A stretch of 21,884 nt of DNA from JAADDG01 sp964450755. GTDB taxonomy: Bacteria > Campylobacterota > Campylobacteria > Campylobacterales > JAADDG01. The translations under genes were made by a program, and so were the position numbers. The notes beneath the pieces are model-generated. The model had not been told where the DNA came from and did no database searches. It saw nothing but the letters and a program-made list of their open reading frames with translations. The stretch is taken from contig CAYVDJ010000068.1 of assembly GCA_964450755.1 (NCBI GenBank), forward strand, positions 1-21,884. Direction: 5' to 3'. Of this stretch, positions 1 through 7,353 are shown in pieces; the first letter of the stretch is position 1; every line of letters begins with the position of its first letter.

Positions 1-225
1 ATTAAATATAATTTCTCAAAAAATTATACACCAATAGAGTATGTGGAACAATCACAAAGTAGAGAAAAAAGAGGATTAAAAGCAGTCTGGCAAAAAAGAT
101 ATTATGAACATACAATTAGGAATCAAAAAGATTGGGTAGAAAAGATGCAATATATACAATATAATCCGATAAAACATAATTTGGTAAAAAATATCAACGA
201 TTGGAAGTATTCATCATTCGCGTAG
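1..225 (+). CDS. REP-associated tyrosine transposase (RAYT, Y1 family), copy A; 5' end outside window, 3' end trimmed
   Basis: The reading frame is open from base 1 and matches the second RAYT at 345-866 from its codon 78 on, so the N-terminal half, including the HxH metal-binding motif, lies outside the window. Visible are the WQKRYYEHTIR block and the YIQYNPIKHN block; by comparison with E. coli TnpA-REP (recalled, not aligned) the Tyr of QYIQYNP is the likely catalytic one. Bases 1-119 are identical to 576-694; after that the protein is only about 45% identical to copy B. The gene stops right after KYSSFA, where copy B continues for 23 residues. The stop codon TAG (223-225) lies inside the GTAGGG foot of the adjacent REP element, so the C-terminal tail appears to have been replaced by the repeat. 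Whether the protein is still active cannot be told. Confidence 0.8.
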   Translation: MKYNFSKNYTPIEYVEQSQSREKRGLKAVWQKRYYEHTIRNQKDWVEKMQYIQYNPIKHNLVKNINDWKYSSFA

Positions 226-315
226 GGTGCTGTTTTCAACGCACCATTTTAACAAATAAACGATGATATATTGATATGTGATATAGTGGTGGTGCATTAG
301 AAAACAGCACCCTAC
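222..315. repeat. BIME-like pair of inverted REP units between two RAYT genes
   Basis: Left arm 222-246 begins GTAGGGTGCTGTTTTC; right arm 290-315 ends GAAAACAGCACCCTAC, its near-perfect reverse complement (outer 16 bases identical). Each arm also folds on itself: GGTGC, an unpaired T, GTT, a short loop, AAC (AAT in the right arm), GCACC. A GTAG tetranucleotide at the foot of a hairpin with a bulge is the known signature of REP elements recognised by RAYTs (established for E. coli TnpA-REP). The arms are separated by about 43 AT-rich bases. The position between two RAYT genes supports a functional link. Confidence 0.8.
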
Positions 316-344
316 AGGTTAATCGTTTTATGATAGATTTTTAA

Positions 345-866
345 ATGGCAAATTATAAACAACTTTTTTTATTAGGATATAGCTATTTTATAACTATTGT
401 AACACATCAAAGAAAGCCTATTTTAATTGATAATATAGAATTATTAAGAGAAGGCTTTCGTGAGAGTAAAAGATTTTTTGATTATAAAATAGATGCTATT
501 GTAATTTTACCTGATCATTTGCATATGATTATTACTCCTAAAAATGCTACGGATTATCCCAAAATTATTAAATCAATTAAATATAATTTCTCAAAAAATT
601 ATACACCAATAGAGTATGTGGAACAATCACAAAGTAGAGAAAAAAGAGGATTAAAAGCAGTCTGGCAAAAAAGATATTATGAACATACAATTAGAGATGA
701 AAATGATTTTAAAACAAGACTAGATTATATTCATTACAATCCCGTAAAACACGGTTTTGTCCAAAGAGCAAAAGATTGGGAATATTCATCATTTGATAAG
801 TTTGTCAAAAAAGGATGGTATGATGAAAATTGGTGTGATTTTAGTGAAAATGTAGATTTTGAGTAA
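345..866 (+). CDS. REP-associated tyrosine transposase (RAYT, Y1_Tnp family), copy B, apparently intact
   Basis: A 173-residue protein of the IS200/IS605-related Y1 family that, in characterised members, cuts and joins single-stranded REP hairpins at GTAG feet and is thought to spread REP sequences. Visible are the metal-binding HLH in LPDHLHMIITP (residues 58-60), the WQKRYYEHTIRDENDF block (107-122), and DYIHYNPVKHG with the probable catalytic Tyr128. The C-terminal tail (KFVKKGWYDENW) matches the usual family end, so length and motifs suggest an active enzyme. There is no second transposase (TnpB) and no classical insertion-sequence ends, which fits a domesticated RAYT. The start ATG has only a weak ribosome binding site. 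REP units lie on both sides (222-315 and 909-930). An internal 119-base block is identical to copy A. Confidence 0.9.
   Translation: MANYKQLFLLGYSYFITIVTHQRKPILIDNIELLREGFRESKRFFDYKIDAIVILPDHLHMIITPKNATDYPKIIKSIKYNFSKNYTPIEYVEQSQSREKRGLKAVWQKRYYEHTIRDENDFKTRLDYIHYNPVKHGFVQRAKDWEYSSFDKFVKKGWYDENWCDFSENVDFE
576..694. repeat. 119-bp exact direct repeat of window bases 1-119
   Basis: Read base by base, 576-694 equals 1-119 without a mismatch and in the same reading frame of the two RAYT genes. Identity stops abruptly at 120/695. The block may extend further upstream of the window in copy A. This pattern points to recent recombination or gene conversion between the two copies. Confidence 0.95.
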
Positions 867-871
867 AAATA

Positions 872-880
872 TGTTAAAAT
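872..880 (+). promoter_or_regulatory. Likely polA promoter, extended -10 box TGTTAAAAT
   Basis: TG-T-TAAAAT lies just after the RAYT stop codon and 85 bases before the polA start, with no clear -35. The same arrangement (ATATGTTACAAT) precedes the OmpA-domain gene at 3630-3638. If correct, transcription starts near 887 and the REP hairpin at 909-930 is in the polA leader RNA. Confidence 0.45.
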
Positions 881-908
881 CTTTCTAAAACTACGGAGAA
901 CAAATCCC

Positions 909-930
909 GTAGGGTGCAACGCGTTGCACC
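909..930. repeat. Third REP unit: GTAG foot plus perfect 18-bp palindrome
   Basis: GTAG (909-912) is followed by GGTGCAACGCGTTGCACC (913-930), which is its own reverse complement. It shares GTAGGGTGC with both arms of the 222-315 element but, unlike them, has no bulged base in the stem. It sits 35 bases upstream of polA. There is no T-run after it, so it is not a standard terminator. Confidence 0.75.
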
Positions 931-965
931 GTTTATCAATCAACCAAACAAAAGAGTAAACGAAC

Positions 966-3611
966 ATGAAAACCCTAACCGTCATAGATACATTTGGCTT
1001 TTTTTTTAGAAACTATTATGCCCTTCCGCCTCTTAAGAGTTCTTCGGGATTTCCGACGGGGTTGCTTACGGGCTTTTTGAATTTTATCTCTTCTTTGGAG
1101 AAGGATTACAAAACCGATTATATACTTTTTGCGCTTGACAGCAAAACGGACTCTTTTAGAAAAGAGATTGATCCAAACTACAAAGCCAACCGTCCCCCTG
1201 TTCCAAAGGAGCTTTTGGAACAGCTTCCCGTTGCGATAGAGTGGATCAAAAAGATGGATTTTAAACAGCTTGAGTTTGACAGATTTGAGGCTGATGATGT
1301 GATCGCCTCTATCACAAAACATCTAAAAGACAAAGATATCAAGATCCGTATCGTCAGCCATGACAAAGACCTCTATCAGCTTATAGATGACGGCAGAGTC
1401 GTGATATTTGATCCGATAAAAAAAGTTGAGATAGATGAGCAAATGTGCAAACAAAAATATGGAGTCTATCCCAAACAGATACCAGATTACCTGGCTTTGG
1501 TCGGTGACAGTGCCGACAATATCCCCGGAGTCAGAGGTGTAGGAGCAAAAACGGCTCTAAAACTGCTTGATCAATATGAAACTTTGGAAAATATCTATGA
1601 ACATCTTGATAAGATAGAAAACAAACGAATCAAAAAACTTTTGGAAGAGGGGAGGGAGAGTGCGTTTTTGAGCAAAAAGCTTGTTCATCTTGCCTCAGAA
1701 CTTATAAAAGATGTTGATCTAAAAGAGTTCTCTTTCCCCGATGATGAGCCGATATCAAAGATAGTTGATGAACTTCAAAAGTATGATATCAAAGCAGTCA
1801 TGAAAAGAGTTAGAAAAACTAAAAAACCATCCGATAACAAAAAATCTTTCAAAGCCGTACTTTTAAATGATAGTGAAAAACTAAACAAAACTCTTGATGC
1901 TATTGATGATGATATTCCGATAGCATTTGATACCGAAACAAATTCTTTAGAGAGCAAAGAGGCGAAAATAGTCGGTTTTTCTTTCTGTATCGATGAAAAA
2001 GAGGCTTTTTATGTGCCGATAAATCACAGCTATCTTGGTGCTCTTTCTCAGATAAGTATGGATCAGGCAAAAGAGGCGATTGAAAAGATTTTATCTCATC
2101 CACTTATCGGTCAAAATCTTAAATATGATCTTGTTATCTTAGAAAATAATTTTAATCTCAAAAAGAGTAATATTTTGGCAGATACGATGATCCTCTCGTG
2201 GCTTTTAAACCCTGAGGCAAGTGCCTCTCTTGATAATCTTGCAAAAAGAATGTTTAATCATGATATGATAAAGTTTAAAGATGTTGTAAAAAAAGGGGAA
2301 GATTTCTCATCGGTGCCGATAGAAGAGGCTACCGACTATGCCGCCGAAGATGCTTGGATGACATATAAACTTTATCATAAACTCATATCTTTGCTTGATG
2401 AGGAGCTTTTGAAAGAAGCGAAAGAGGTTGAGTTTCCTTTCATCAAAACTCTTATCGATATGGAGAGAGAGGGGATAAAAGTTGATATAGATTTTTTTGA
2501 AAATCTTTTGAAAAAAAGCAAAAAAACACTTGATAGTTTGACGAAAAATATCTATAACCTAACCGGCAGCGAATTTAACATCAACTCTACCAAACAGCTT
2601 GGACACATTCTTTTTGATGTTCTCTCTCTGCCTGTTATCAAAAAGACAAAAACCGGATACAGTACAAATGAAGCCGTTTTGCAAAAGCTTTTGGATAAAC
2701 ATCCTGTTATAAAGATGTTGCTTGAGTACCGCGAAATGCACAAGCTTCAAAGTACATACATAGAGCCTCTTTTGAAACTGGCGAAAAAGAGCGAAAATCA
2801 CCGAATCCACACCTCCTTTATACAGACGGGAACAGCGACAGGCCGTCTAAGCAGCAAAAATCCAAATCTCCAAAACATTCCGGTAAAAACGGAACTTGGC
2901 AGGGAGATAAGATACGGTTTTGTGGCAAAAGAGGGTTGTTTGCTTTTGGGTATCGATTATTCTCAGATAGAACTTAGGCTTTTGGCGCACTTTAGCAAAG
3001 ATCCCGCTTTGATGGAAGCTTTTATGAAAGATAAAGATATTCATCTTGAAACGGCGATCAGAATCTTTGGCAAAGAGATGGCAAAAGAGAAAAGAGCGGT
3101 TGCAAAGAGCATAAATTTCGGTCTTTTGTACGGTATGGGAGCGAGAAAACTTTCTCAAACGATAGGAGTTTCCCAAAAAGAGGCAAAAGAGTATATCGAT
3201 AGCTATTTTTCCTCCTTTCCGACTGTCAGAGATTTCATACAAAAAGCGCAACAGGAGGCTGAAAAAAGAGGATTTGTGCAGACGCTTCTTGGCAGAAGGA
3301 GGTATTTTGATTTTGATCATGCAAACGAATTTCAAAAATCGGGTTATTTAAGAGAAGCCGTAAATACGATCTTTCAGGGAAGTGCGGCGGATCTTATCAA
3401 ACTTGCCATGAACAAGATCAATACCGAACTTGACAGAGACAAAGGCAGGATGCTTTTACAGATCCATGATGAACTTATTTTTGAGATAAAAGAGCAGTTT
3501 GTTGATGAATATGCCAAAGATGCGAAGAAAATTATGGAGGAAATTTATAAACTGAATGTTCCTTTGAAAGTTTCTGTCGAAACAGGAAAGAGTTGGGGTG
3601 AGTTAAAGTGA
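966..3611 (+). CDS. polA: DNA polymerase I, full length with 5'-3' and 3'-5' exonuclease domains
   Basis: An 881-residue cytoplasmic polymerase that fills gaps and removes RNA primers in replication and repair. Domains in order: 5'-3' exonuclease/flap nuclease (about 1-285; DRFEADD 105-111, GDSADNIPGVRGVGAKTA 180-197), proofreading exonuclease (about 295-480), polymerase (about 490-881). The proofreading residues are all present: D322 and E324 in FDTETNSL, N384/D388, and Y458/D462 in YAAED. This matters because many bacterial PolAs have lost them. Polymerase motif A is GIDYSQIELRLLAH (D664), motif B has R710, K714, F718 and Y722, and motif C is QIHDELIFE (D835). Phe718 is the usual bacterial residue at the nucleotide-selection position. 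The ATG at 966 is the first in frame and gives the conserved beginning MKTLTVIDTFGFFFRNYYA. Single-gene unit as far as visible. Confidence 0.98.
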   Translation: MKTLTVIDTFGFFFRNYYALPPLKSSSGFPTGLLTGFLNFISSLEKDYKTDYILFALDSKTDSFRKEIDPNYKANRPPVPKELLEQLPVAIEWIKKMDFKQLEFDRFEADDVIASITKHLKDKDIKIRIVSHDKDLYQLIDDGRVVIFDPIKKVEIDEQMCKQKYGVYPKQIPDYLALVGDSADNIPGVRGVGAKTALKLLDQYETLENIYEHLDKIENKRIKKLLEEGRESAFLSKKLVHLASELIKDVDLKEFSFPDDEPISKIVDELQKYDIKAVMKRVRKTKKPSDNKKSFKAVLLNDSEKLNKTLDAIDDDIPIAFDTETNSLESKEAKIVGFSFCIDEKEAFYVPINHSYLGALSQISMDQAKEAIEKILSHPLIGQNLKYDLVILENNFNLKKSNILADTMILSWLLNPEASASLDNLAKRMFNHDMIKFKDVVKKGEDFSSVPIEEATDYAAEDAWMTYKLYHKLISLLDEELLKEAKEVEFPFIKTLIDMEREGIKVDIDFFENLLKKSKKTLDSLTKNIYNLTGSEFNINSTKQLGHILFDVLSLPVIKKTKTGYSTNEAVLQKLLDKHPVIKMLLEYREMHKLQSTYIEPLLKLAKKSENHRIHTSFIQTGTATGRLSSKNPNLQNIPVKTELGREIRYGFVAKEGCLLLGIDYSQIELRLLAHFSKDPALMEAFMKDKDIHLETAIRIFGKEMAKEKRAVAKSINFGLLYGMGARKLSQTIGVSQKEAKEYIDSYFSSFPTVRDFIQKAQQEAEKRGFVQTLLGRRRYFDFDHANEFQKSGYLREAVNTIFQGSAADLIKLAMNKINTELDRDKGRMLLQIHDELIFEIKEQFVDEYAKDAKKIMEEIYKLNVPLKVSVETGKSWGELK

Positions 3612-3629
3612 TCATAACCATCAAAAATA

Positions 3630-3638
3630 TGTTACAAT
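3630..3638 (+). promoter_or_regulatory. Likely promoter of the OmpA-domain operon, extended -10 TGTTACAAT
   Basis: TG-T-TACAAT in the 57-base gap between polA and the next gene, 30 bases before its GTG start. No good -35. It matches the polA candidate at 872-880 except for one base. Confidence 0.5.
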
Positions 3639-3668
3639 ATAAAAAATAATTTTCTATTAAGGCGGCTT

Positions 3669-4304
3669 GTGAGCAGTAAAAGCATAATAGGTTTGGGTTT
3701 TTTGGCTTTGATCACTCTGATAGCAGTTTGTCTGTGGTGGCATTTGCCAAAATTGACAAAAACAGCAAAAACAGAAGAGAAAAAACCTGCTATGGAGATT
3801 GTTGTTACCCAAGACGGTAATACTCTGGCGGAAGAGAACAAGAGTGTAACGGAAAAAGAGGATAATATAACAAAAGAGATAAGAAAGGCTCTTTTGGAAC
3901 AAAATGAAACAAATCAGACAGATTCTTTTGAAAATGATAAAGAGCTTAAAAATATTGCTGATGATATAAACCGGACACTTTTGGACGAGCCGATAAAGTT
4001 TCAGTTTTCAAGTGCTTCTTTAACACCAAAGAGTAAGAAAGTTTTGAGAAAAATAGCCGTAGATTTAAAATCATTGAAAGATGTTGAGATAGAGGTAGCC
4101 GGTTATACCGATGCCAAAGGGGATCAGTATTTCAATAAAACCCTAAGTTTGCAAAGAGCAAAAAGTGTAAAAAGATATCTCATCAGGCAGGGGATTGATG
4201 AAAAGATAATTACCGCCAAAGGGTACGGAGAGAGCAATTTTCTTTATGAAAAAAATGACAATAGAAACAGAAGAGTTGAGATACACCTAAAAGAGAGGGA
4301 ATAA
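3669..4304 (+). CDS. Membrane-anchored OmpA-domain (peptidoglycan-binding) protein
   Basis: A 211-residue protein with an N-terminal hydrophobic segment (about 5-25), a charged low-complexity linker (about 30-105) and a C-terminal OmpA/MotB-like domain (about 107-208). The domain carries GYTDAKGD (D148) and the LSLQRAKSVKRYL helix (R163), the Asp/Arg pair known to bind meso-diaminopimelate in peptidoglycan. The family tethers membranes to the cell wall; the uncleaved-looking N-terminal segment suggests inner-membrane anchoring, although IAVC at 18-21 resembles a poor lipobox. The start is GTG at 3669, preceded by AAGGCGG at a proper distance. The next gene begins two bases after its stop, so the two are very probably co-transcribed. 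No beta-barrel is present, so this is not a classical OmpA porin. Confidence 0.85.
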   Translation: MSSKSIIGLGFLALITLIAVCLWWHLPKLTKTAKTEEKKPAMEIVVTQDGNTLAEENKSVTEKEDNITKEIRKALLEQNETNQTDSFENDKELKNIADDINRTLLDEPIKFQFSSASLTPKSKKVLRKIAVDLKSLKDVEIEVAGYTDAKGDQYFNKTLSLQRAKSVKRYLIRQGIDEKIITAKGYGESNFLYEKNDNRNRRVEIHLKERE

Positions 4305-4305
4305 G

Positions 4306-4899
4306 ATGGCTTATATCGTTTCACAGATCGTAGTTTGTTTATTGTTAGCCGCTTCTATCGGTTTTTTGATAGGATGGTTTTTGGTTAAATCTCTTAGAAA
4401 AGAGAAAGAGAACCTTTATATATACAGTTTAAAGCAGGATATCAAAGATAAAGATGATGAGTGGTACAGGCTGAAAGCTCTCTTGGTAAATTGTGAAAAA
4501 AGAGAAAAAGCTTTGGAAAATGAGATAAAAAAGCAGCAAGAAGATTACTCTTTGATGGATGAACTAAAAGAGGAGATTAAAAGACTTCACTCTGCGATAG
4601 ATGCCAAAAATGAGGAGATAAAAAATCTCAAAAATTCTGTTGACGGATATAAAGAGTTAGAAAACAGTTTTGAAGAGTTGAAAAAAAGCTGTGAAGAGGA
4701 AAAAGAGGCATTTGAAAAAGAGCTTCATACCAGCAATGCAAAACTAAAGGAGTGTAAAGAGTCTCTTTTTGCGTTAAATGTTGATAAACCTCAGGAGATA
4801 AAAGCGGAGATTATCATACCTGAGGATGAGAAAAAAAATGAGAGTTTTTTAGCAGGTCTGGTTGAGTTGATAAAGCGGCATTTAAACTCCAAAGTATAA
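4306..4899 (+). CDS. Inner-membrane anchored coiled-coil protein of unknown function
   Basis: 197 residues: one transmembrane segment at about 5-27 (VSQIVVCLLLAASIGFLIGW), then a long, strongly charged Glu/Lys-rich helix with heptad character (about 30-160), then a short hydrophobic-basic end (FLAGLVELIKRHL). The orientation is probably N-terminus out or within the membrane, with the coiled coil in the cytoplasm, since the segment is followed by KSLRKEKE. I do not recognise a family. The start ATG has AGAGGGA about six bases upstream and lies two bases after the stop of the OmpA-domain gene, so the two products may work together as a wall-to-cytoplasm link; this is inference from gene order only. 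Confidence 0.8.
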   Translation: MAYIVSQIVVCLLLAASIGFLIGWFLVKSLRKEKENLYIYSLKQDIKDKDDEWYRLKALLVNCEKREKALENEIKKQQEDYSLMDELKEEIKRLHSAIDAKNEEIKNLKNSVDGYKELENSFEELKKSCEEEKEAFEKELHTSNAKLKECKESLFALNVDKPQEIKAEIIIPEDEKKNESFLAGLVELIKRHLNSKV

Positions 4900-4931
4900 A
4901 GGGCATCTCTAAATATTATCGATGCATCTGT

Positions 4932-6314
4932 TTAAAGCTCTATATCCTGTGCTTCCAGATGCTTTACCTCTTTAAATTCCAGATTTTCATTTTTTAGTCT
5001 CTTTTCCAATATGTCTTTTATCAAAATCCTTGAGTTTAGACATAAAAATATGATCTGGGACTCTTTTTCATCAATCAAAATAGAGTCATAATCTCTTACC
5101 AGATTTTGGGGTTTTACACTTTTTAGATTACCCCATGTGATCTTATATATAAAGAGAGTAAAATAGATGTTGTTGGAGATATAGATTTTTATCTTTTTAA
5201 AAAAATCACCTTTATTGTAAAAAACCAGTTGATTGAAATTTTCATACAGTGTGCTGTTTTTTATAATTTTCTCAAATTTATCAAAATAGAAAAATTTTCC
5301 TATCTCCTTTTCTATCGAAAATACGAGATCTTCAAAATGAAAATTTTTTGTGAAAACTTTCTTAAATCCCTGTTTGTAAGATAACTGTTCATCGATAAGA
5401 CGATAAATATTTTTATTTGAGAGATAAAAAACTTTGGTTTTTAGAGAGTTTCTTTTGATAAATTCCGGAATCTCAATTTTTAGTCTGTCATTTTCGCTGT
5501 TTAACAATAAAAGATCTATATCTCCCAAAATATCGGAGTATTTGGAAGGAAGAGTTTCAAAGATATGAAATTCTATAAAGTTCTCTTTTTCAAAAAGATA
5601 TTTAAAAAATTTTTGCAGTTTTTCATTGTCAGTTACAAGAACGATTTTGACCTTCTCTTTTAACAGATTTATTTCAGTTTCATTGTACGGCATCAAAACC
5701 AAAAGGTTATTTGATGAAACAAAAAGATATTTGTGATGAAAAAGGGGCACTACCGAACTTTGGATATTTATAAGCCTCTCATTGATAGAGAGTTCTTTCA
5801 TAAAAAGAGTAATATCGGAAAAATCCCTTAAAGCCGGTGAGACCGTATTGTAAACGGGTGATTGGGCATTGATGGAAAAAAAGAGCTTTTTGCCCTCTTC
5901 ATCTGTTATTTTCATCAAATGGGAGAGAGTCGGTTCCACCTCTTTTAGATCCTGGAGTTCAAAAAACTCTCCAAAGCGGTGCAGATAGATGATGGGTGAG
6001 GCGGAATTTTGTATCAGTTTTTTCATCTCTTCTCTGAAAAAGTCAAATCCGTAAAGCTGTTTTGATTCAAGCCAACTCTCATCAAGAAAGAAAAATTTGA
6101 GTCTTGAGGTAAGATTTTTAAAGATGTTAAAATTCTTCTTAACAATTTTCAGTTTTCTCTCGAACAAAGAGTCTTCGATAGGGGAAAAAACCGTCATATC
6201 CTCTTTTAATATTTCAGTGATGAGATAAAATATAAATGTACTTTTCCCGCTGTTTCTGTCACCCTCTATCGTTAAAATCTTACTTTTTTTAATCAAATCT
6301 TCCAATGATGTCAT
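4932..6314 (-). CDS. Uncharacterised protein: RecA/KaiC-like P-loop domain joined to a degenerate receiver-like domain
   Basis: 460 residues. Residues 1-205 look like a RecA/KaiC-type ATPase: Walker A GDRNSGKST (18-26), strands FFFLDES (74-80) and SPIIYLHRFGE (106-116), then a strand KLFFSINAQS before a helix ending RDFSDITLF. Residues 222-340 resemble a response-regulator receiver: KIVLVTDN (223-230), DLLLLNS (267-273) where the phospho-acceptor Asp is Asn272, KVFYLSN with Ser299, and KKVFTKN with Lys323 in the place of the conserved Lys. The rest (345-440) has a faint GGDEF-like look (DYDSILIDE ... IIFLCLN) without catalytic residues; this is weak. The start ATG is seven bases after the cysK stop and AAGGA lies within the cysK end, so it is translated from the cysK transcript. 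No transmembrane segment is seen. Function unknown; a nucleotide-dependent regulatory or tethering role is a guess. Confidence 0.85.
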   Translation of the reverse strand: MTSLEDLIKKSKILTIEGDRNSGKSTFIFYLITEILKEDMTVFSPIEDSLFERKLKIVKKNFNIFKNLTSRLKFFFLDESWLESKQLYGFDFFREEMKKLIQNSASPIIYLHRFGEFFELQDLKEVEPTLSHLMKITDEEGKKLFFSINAQSPVYNTVSPALRDFSDITLFMKELSINERLINIQSSVVPLFHHKYLFVSSNNLLVLMPYNETEINLLKEKVKIVLVTDNEKLQKFFKYLFEKENFIEFHIFETLPSKYSDILGDIDLLLLNSENDRLKIEIPEFIKRNSLKTKVFYLSNKNIYRLIDEQLSYKQGFKKVFTKNFHFEDLVFSIEKEIGKFFYFDKFEKIIKNSTLYENFNQLVFYNKGDFFKKIKIYISNNIYFTLFIYKITWGNLKSVKPQNLVRDYDSILIDEKESQIIFLCLNSRILIKDILEKRLKNENLEFKEVKHLEAQDIEL

Positions 6315-6321
6315 TATAATT

Positions 6322-7242
6322 TTATTCCTTAAACAGATCAGTACTCAGATATCTTTCACCCGTATCGCAAAGGATTGTTACTATCACAGAACCTGCCGGA
6401 GATCTTTTTGCCATCTCTTTTGCGGCATAAACATTTGCGCCGGATGATATCCCAACCAACACTCCTTCTTCTTTTGCAAGTTCTCTTGCCTGATTGAAAG
6501 CGTCTTCGTCAGTTACTTCTACTATATCGTCAAAAATTTTTATATTTAAAACTTTTGGGATGAATCCTGCCCCGATTCCCTGGATCTTGTGCGATCCTGC
6601 CTCTCCTTTTGAAAGCATGGGAGAATCTTTTGGCTCTACCGCTATGACTTTTATATCCGGAATTTTTGCTTTTAAAACTTCCCCCACCCCTGTCAATGTG
6701 CCGCCTGTTCCGACTCCTGCTACAAAAAGATCTATTTTGGCATCGGTATCTTTTATGATCTCTTCTGCTGTGGTAATTCTGTGAATTTGAGGATTTGCAG
6801 GATTTGCAAACTGTTGTAGGATGAGAGCTTTTGGATTTTCATTCTTTAACTCTTTGGCTTTATCGATAGCTCCTTGCATACCTTTTTCTTTTGGAGTCAA
6901 AACAAGTTCTGCTCCAAATGCCTTCAAAAGTTTTCTCCTCTCTATGCTCATGGATTCTGGCATGGTAAGGATAAGTTTTATGCCCAAAGAGGCGCAGATA
7001 CTTGCAAGAGCTATGCCGGTATTGCCGCTTGTTGGTTCGATAATCGTACTCTCTTTGTTAATGAGTCCTTTTTGTAAAGCATCATTTATCATATTCAAAC
7101 CTATTCTGTCCTTTACAGAACCTGTAGGATTTAAAAATTCACACTTTCCAAGTATCTCACATCCGCTTTCATCACTTATTTTGTTTAATCTGACAAGAGG
7201 AGTATTGCCTATAAGTTCGGTAATATTTTTCTTTATATTCAT
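6322..7242 (-). CDS. cysK: Cysteine synthase (O-acetylserine sulfhydrylase), PLP-dependent
   Basis: 306 residues, the normal size of CysK. The enzyme makes L-cysteine from O-acetylserine and sulfide in the cytoplasm. Visible are NPTGSVKDR with the PLP-binding Lys44, the substrate loop TSGNTG (71-76), the phosphate-binding GVGTGGTLTG, and GISSGAN near the end. The beginning ITELIGNTPLVRLN is typical for the family. AAGGAAC precedes the ATG by about four bases. It is first in a two-gene unit with the P-loop gene downstream, and divergent from the toxin-antitoxin genes. Whether it prefers O-acetylserine or another acceptor (CysM-like) cannot be decided from sequence reading alone, but the motifs favour CysK. 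Confidence 0.95.
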   Translation of the reverse strand: MNIKKNITELIGNTPLVRLNKISDESGCEILGKCEFLNPTGSVKDRIGLNMINDALQKGLINKESTIIEPTSGNTGIALASICASLGIKLILTMPESMSIERRKLLKAFGAELVLTPKEKGMQGAIDKAKELKNENPKALILQQFANPANPQIHRITTAEEIIKDTDAKIDLFVAGVGTGGTLTGVGEVLKAKIPDIKVIAVEPKDSPMLSKGEAGSHKIQGIGAGFIPKVLNIKIFDDIVEVTDEDAFNQARELAKEEGVLVGISSGANVYAAKEMAKRSPAGSVIVTILCDTGERYLSTDLFKE

Positions 7243-7261
7243 AACTGTTCCTTATAATTGA

Positions 7262-7275
7262 AGTATAACAGTATA
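7262..7275 (-). promoter_or_regulatory. Possible cysK promoter region with repeated TATACT boxes
   Basis: On the minus strand two TATACT hexamers (7270-7275 and 7262-7267) lie eight bases apart, 20-33 bases before the cysK ATG. Either could be a -10 box. No matching -35 was found. Confidence 0.35.
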
Positions 7276-7317
7276 TCGTATTTTGGAATAGTTTTGTTAA
7301 ATAAAGTCATACAAAAC

Positions 7318-7347
7318 TTGACAAACTATATCACATTGTAATACAAT
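7318..7347 (+). promoter_or_regulatory. Toxin-antitoxin promoter with overlapping operator-like dyad
   Basis: TTGACA (7318-7323) and TACAAT (7342-7347) are 18 bases apart. The -10 box is the right half of a perfect dyad, ATTGTA-A-TACAAT (7335-7347), a likely site for the antitoxin's own helix-turn-helix. The ATG at 7354 is only six bases after the -10, so the transcript would start at or next to the toxin start codon. Confidence 0.6.
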
Positions 7348-7353
7348 AAATAA

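Noticed and set aside
222..930. Repeated GTAGGGTGC units considered as a CRISPR array or as IS terminal repeats.
   Set aside because: Only three units, in mixed orientation and uneven spacing, without spacers or target duplications; REP elements explain them better.
2847..3335. Long open frame on the minus strand inside polA (162 codons).
   Set aside because: It lies fully within the polymerase domain of polA, whose motifs are intact; its composition is irregular and there is no ribosome binding site.
4900..4931. Possible terminator between the convergent coiled-coil and P-loop genes (GCATC...GATGC).
   Set aside because: The stem is only five bases with a 13-base loop and no T-run on either side.
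6821..7261. Plus-strand open frame of 146 codons over cysK.
   Set aside because: It is antisense to conserved cysK motifs and has no recognisable product; a shadow of the cysK codon pattern.
7291..7317. Inverted repeat GTTTTGT ... ACAAAAC upstream of the toxin gene.
   Set aside because: Seven-base A/T-rich arms with a 13-base spacer in AT-rich DNA can arise by chance; no clear relation to either promoter.
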